Below, one piece after another: positions 60,983-64,000 of a DNA stretch of 64,000 nt. The position numbers were made by a program, and so were the translations under genes. The notes beneath the pieces are model-generated. The model was not told the DNA's origin. It was given only the letters and a program-made list of their open reading frames with translations, and did no database searches. How positions within the stretch are numbered: the stretch's first letter is position 1; each line of letters opens with the position of its first letter. Origin of the DNA: an uncultured Eudoraea sp. (GTDB lineage Bacteria > Bacteroidota > Bacteroidia > Flavobacteriales > Flavobacteriaceae); the NCBI RefSeq assembly GCF_947490415.1, contig NZ_CANLGX010000004.1, positions 124,001-188,000 of the forward strand, read 5' to 3'.

Positions 60983-63129
60983 GGTTCCGGATTAACCTGG
61001 GTTATTCGCATATCCTGGTACTTCATTATATAGGAAGCCGTATTGTAATATCCGGAAGAAGGTTCATTATCATAATCAAATTTATTTCCGCAATACTCGG
61101 TAATCCCAATGATATTTGAGGTCTCAAACAAATTGAGCTTATAAGCCAATTTTAAAAGAAGGTCATAGGTAAGGTCAAAACCGCGTACCGCATACCGGTC
61201 GGGATCTGCCCCAAAACGCCTTCTGTATCTTCTCACAAAAGCGTTATTATTAGTTTCTTTATCCACAGAAGGGTATGTAAAATTGAGGTTAGACAAATGA
61301 GCCCCTGAGATAACATCATTTTCGAATGCCTTGTTCTTATTTGTAGTAAACATCCGCACTTTGGTGGTATCTGAATTAGATGAATTAAGGATGGAACTTA
61401 CACTGGACACCACTTTAAAATTATCGGTCTCTACAAATACCCAGTTCTCTGTCTCAAGCGAAAGAAGACTTGCAAATACTTCCAAATCTAATGAAATATT
61501 TTCTTCATCTTCCTGAAGATCAACAGATTTGGCCAAAGGAAACTTTTCTTTTATCTGTTCGCCAACCGGCTTATTCTTTGCGTCGGTAATCACAATAATA
61601 TTCTCATCCGTGATAGAATCTTTAATAAAACCGAGCATACGTTCACGTAATATCTGATCGGACGGAATAGAAAAGAATACATTTTCGAGTTCAAAATCGC
61701 TGGTAGAGGCCAGAGGTGCAATTACAGGTACTTTAGCATTTGCAGCCTTAATCGCCACTTCTTTTAAGGAATTTAATTGTAATGGCCCAACGATGGCACT
61801 AACACCTTCTAAATTTTCTCTTTGTAGCAGTTGTCTTGTTTTATCAGGATCTAATTGGGTATCAAATGTTTTTACATCCACAGAAATTCCCAGTTCCGAA
61901 ATGGAATCCAGAGCAACCAATGCACCACTATACAAACCAAGGCTATAACTTATTGCATTGCTTCGTGAAATAGCGTCAGATGCACTCTCAACATCATTAA
62001 GGTCTAATTTATCTGTGCGAAAAGGAAGTAAGTAAATTAGTTTTGGTTTATTAATTGTATTGATACTATCCAAAAGGTTTATTTTATCCAGAATCAAAGA
62101 ATTTTTCACTTCTAAGTTTCCCCTTTGTTCTTTAGGCAGTTTTAATACCATTCCGGCTTTTAGACCTCTTGAGAGATCCGGATTGAGTTCCAGCAATTCA
62201 TTATAATCAAACCCTAAATTCCTTGATAAGGAGTATATTGTTTGTTTGGGTTTAACTTCATAAAAAATGAAATTATCGGTATTCACCTCATTTTCGTCAC
62301 TTTTCATTTCCGGTAACCTAATTACCATACCTTCCTTTAACCCCCCGATTTTACCGATCTCAGGATTGAGTCTCACAATATCCTGCGAGCTAATTTTATA
62401 TTCCTGTGAGAGGCTATATAAAGTCTTTTTGGGTGGAACGGTATAGGAAATATACAATTGTACGTTTTGGTCCTCCAGACTGCTGCCTGCAATTTTAGGA
62501 AGCTTCAACTGTTGACCTTCTGCCAGAAAATTCGTCACATCTGATAATTCCGGATTTAATGCAAGAAGGCTATCTATGGTGATCCCATATTTATTGGCAA
62601 TACTCCATCTTGTTTCTTTTGGCTGAACGGTATAAGTTTCAAAATCAACAAGGTTAATACTGTCTTTTTCAACTTCAACTTTCAGGTATTTTGGGACTTT
62701 TAGGCGCATACCCTTTTTTAATTGGCTGGCGTACAATTGGGTATTATAACGTTTGATATCTTCTTCAGAAACATTATACTTTTGAGCAATGCTGAAAATA
62801 GTTTCCCTTTTCTTAACCTTATGTGCAATAAACTCAATTGGTTTTTCCTGTTCTTCCTTTGCCTGTTTTAGATTTAAGGCAATTGAATCATTAGCGCTTA
62901 ATACTTTAGCGCCCAGAGGGATAACAAGTATCGTATTAGGCTTGAGAACGTCACCCTCTGCTATCTCCTTATTGTATTTGAGGATATCAGCGGGATTCAC
63001 CTTGTATTGCCTTGCAATACTATAGACTGTTTCTCCCACTTTTACGGCATGAGAGCTAAACTGTTGTGCCATGGCCTGACATGAAAACAGTAGAATTGCA
63101 GTCGCTGTAATTAAAAATCTTATTGACAT
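60979..63129 (-). CDS. LysM repeat protein with type 1 periplasmic-binding domain
   Basis: About 716 residues with a signal peptide (MSIRFLITATAILLFSCQAMA). Five LysM motifs in tandem (starting about 25, 98, 165, 229, 287): HAVKVGETVYSIARQYKV, HKVKKRETIFSIAQKYNV, YTVQPKETRWSIANKYGI, YTVPPKKTLYSLSQEYKI, YEVKPKQTIYSLSRNLGF. From about 345 onward it has a type 1 periplasmic-binding-protein fold (LIYLLPFRTD, GVSAIVGPLQLNSLKEVAI, VPVIAPLAST, YAVRGFDLTYDLLL). LysM part would anchor it to peptidoglycan. The ATG 21 bp upstream overlaps guaA and gives a less typical signal. Function unknown; linkage to guaA is common in Flavobacteria. Confidence 0.9.
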   Translation of the reverse strand: MSIRFLITATAILLFSCQAMAQQFSSHAVKVGETVYSIARQYKVNPADILKYNKEIAEGDVLKPNTILVIPLGAKVLSANDSIALNLKQAKEEQEKPIEFIAHKVKKRETIFSIAQKYNVSEEDIKRYNTQLYASQLKKGMRLKVPKYLKVEVEKDSINLVDFETYTVQPKETRWSIANKYGITIDSLLALNPELSDVTNFLAEGQQLKLPKIAGSSLEDQNVQLYISYTVPPKKTLYSLSQEYKISSQDIVRLNPEIGKIGGLKEGMVIRLPEMKSDENEVNTDNFIFYEVKPKQTIYSLSRNLGFDYNELLELNPDLSRGLKAGMVLKLPKEQRGNLEVKNSLILDKINLLDSINTINKPKLIYLLPFRTDKLDLNDVESASDAISRSNAISYSLGLYSGALVALDSISELGISVDVKTFDTQLDPDKTRQLLQRENLEGVSAIVGPLQLNSLKEVAIKAANAKVPVIAPLASTSDFELENVFFSIPSDQILRERMLGFIKDSITDENIIVITDAKNKPVGEQIKEKFPLAKSVDLQEDEENISLDLEVFASLLSLETENWVFVETDNFKVVSSVSSILNSSNSDTTKVRMFTTNKNKAFENDVISGAHLSNLNFTYPSVDKETNNNAFVRRYRRRFGADPDRYAVRGFDLTYDLLLKLAYKLNLFETSNIIGITEYCGNKFDYDNEPSSGYYNTASYIMKYQDMRITQVNPEP

Positions 63130-63140
63130 GCTTGCAGGTT

Positions 63141-64000
63141 TTATTCCCATTCTATGGTTGCCGGGGGTTTTGACGAGATATCATAAACCACTCTATTTAC
63201 CCCTGGAACTTTGTTTATTATTTCATTGGAGGTCTTTTGCAAAAATTCGTAGGGCAAATTAACCCAATCGGCCGTCATGCCGTCCGTGCTTTCTACTGCC
63301 CGCAAAGCTACACATTTTTCATAAGTTCGCTCATCGCCCATGACCCCTACACTATTTACGGGTAAAAGCATGGCTCCGGCCTGCCAAACTTCATTATAAA
63401 GTCCCCATTCCTTCAAACCATTAATAAAAATAGCATCTACTTCTTGCAAAATACTTACCTTTTCTTCTGTAACATCTCCCAATATTCGTATGGCCAATCC
63501 AGGTCCCGGAAATGGATGGCGCCCTAAACGTTCATCTTCTATTCCAAGAGTTGCCCCTACCCTTCTCACTTCATCCTTAAACAACATTTTCAGGGGTTCT
63601 ACTACTTTTAGTTTCATAAAATCTGGTAATCCCCCTACATTATGATGGCTTTTAATAGTTGCCGAAGGCCCTCCTGTTGCAGATACCGACTCAATCACAT
63701 CGGGATAAATAGTACCCTGGGCAAGCCATTTGGCATCTTCAATTTTATGCGATTCATCATCAAAAACATCTATGAAAACCCCTCCAATAATTTTTCTTTT
63801 CTTTTCAGGATCATCTTCTCCTGCAAGAGCATTCAAAAAACGTGCCGAAGCGTCAACACCTTTCACATTTAGACCCATATGCTCATATTGGTCCAATACT
63901 TCCTGAAATTCGTTTTTCCTAAGCAATCCGTTATTTACAAAAATACAATGAAGATGATCTCCAATGGCCTTGTGCAATAAAACTGCCGCCACAGTAGAAT
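63141..64000 (-). CDS. guaA: GMP synthase (glutamine-hydrolysing), N-terminus beyond window
   Basis: The C-terminal 285 or so residues of GuaA. The first bases of the frame encode (D)[18 protein letters not shown], the end of the PP-loop SGGVDSTVAA; then [64 protein letters not shown], and the dimerisation domain ending [14 protein letters not shown]. The glutaminase domain is off the window. Converts XMP to GMP. It heads the run with the LysM-PBP, OsmC and DUF922 genes (11-bp gap to the first). Confidence 0.97.
   Translation of the reverse strand, partial: STVAAVLLHKAIGDHLHCIFVNNGLLRKNEFQEVLDQYEHMGLNVKGVDASARFLNALAGEDDPEKKRKIIGGVFIDVFDDESHKIEDAKWLAQGTIYPDVIESVSATGGPSATIKSHHNVGGLPDFMKLKVVEPLKMLFKDEVRRVGATLGIEDERLGRHPFPGPGLAIRILGDVTEEKVSILQEVDAIFINGLKEWGLYNEVWQAGAMLLPVNSVGVMGDERTYEKCVALRAVESTDGMTADWVNLPYEFLQKTSNEIINKVPGVNRVVYDISSKPPATIEWE

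Overview
The window is AT-rich, densely coded bacterial chromosome, most likely from a marine-type member of the Flavobacteriaceae (Bacteroidetes). Evidence: -7 promoter elements of the form TAnnTTTG (rpsA has the full TTTG-N19-TACTTTTG), almost no Shine-Dalgarno sequences before start codons, lipoproteins with acidic stretches after the lipobox cysteine (CNNDDD, CSDDD), and families typical of this group (UMF1 MFS, GIN-domain and fasciclin lipoproteins, LysM plus periplasmic-binding fusion beside guaA, divergent aroQ/xerD). The genus cannot be set from sequence alone. No rRNA, tRNA, CRISPR array, insertion sequence, prophage or pseudogene was seen. Genes are cut at both ends: pdxH on the left, guaA on the right.

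Layout. 1-5.9 kb (minus): pdxH (partial), then a pyrR-pyrB-STAS-like-DUF3291-rnz run, and rpsA with its own promoter and terminator. 6.0-9.7 kb: a LysM protein, cmk and lon. 9.9-12.9 kb (plus): an ECF sigma factor starting with TTG, a single-pass membrane protein placed like an anti-sigma factor, and two exported beta-repeat proteins. 12.9-15.1 kb (minus): a UMF1 transporter and an M48 lipoprotein protease. 15.2-23.2 kb (minus): an alpha-glucan cluster, glgE-mak-glgB-GH31, without treS. 23.4-28.4 kb: collagen-like lipoprotein, msrB, DinB-like protein, lpdA, DUF3817, aroQ, xerD. 28.6-35 kb: M20 amidohydrolase, a second ECF sigma factor (GTG start) with a membrane partner, acyltransferase, Nudix hydrolase, cyclophilin lipoprotein, TRIC-type channel, DUF2306.

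35.2-49.7 kb (plus): a long run of exported or surface proteins: CIA30-like, M28 glutamate-carboxypeptidase-like, a 1136-residue HEAT/c-type heme lipoprotein, a class-C-type serine hydrolase coupled to DUF3500, two paralogous TPR proteins sharing a histidine cluster, a SCO copper chaperone and an SMP-30-like lipoprotein. 49.8-64 kb: nitronate monooxygenase and mnmA, two fasciclin lipoproteins, yidC and pyrG, DUF3820, a Tat-exported TIM-barrel isomerase-like protein, and a guaA-LysM/PBP-osmC-DUF922 run.

Most genes are housekeeping. The best candidates for little-described biology are (i) the paired histidine-rich TPR proteins just ahead of a complete SCO copper chaperone, (ii) the GlgE pathway cluster with a free-standing maltokinase but no TreS and an 18-bp perfect palindrome before its GH31 gene, (iii) the ECF sigma operon ending in DYG- and GSGDI-repeat exported proteins, and (iv) an apparently unassigned terminator-type hairpin at 55.2 kb that may close a small RNA.
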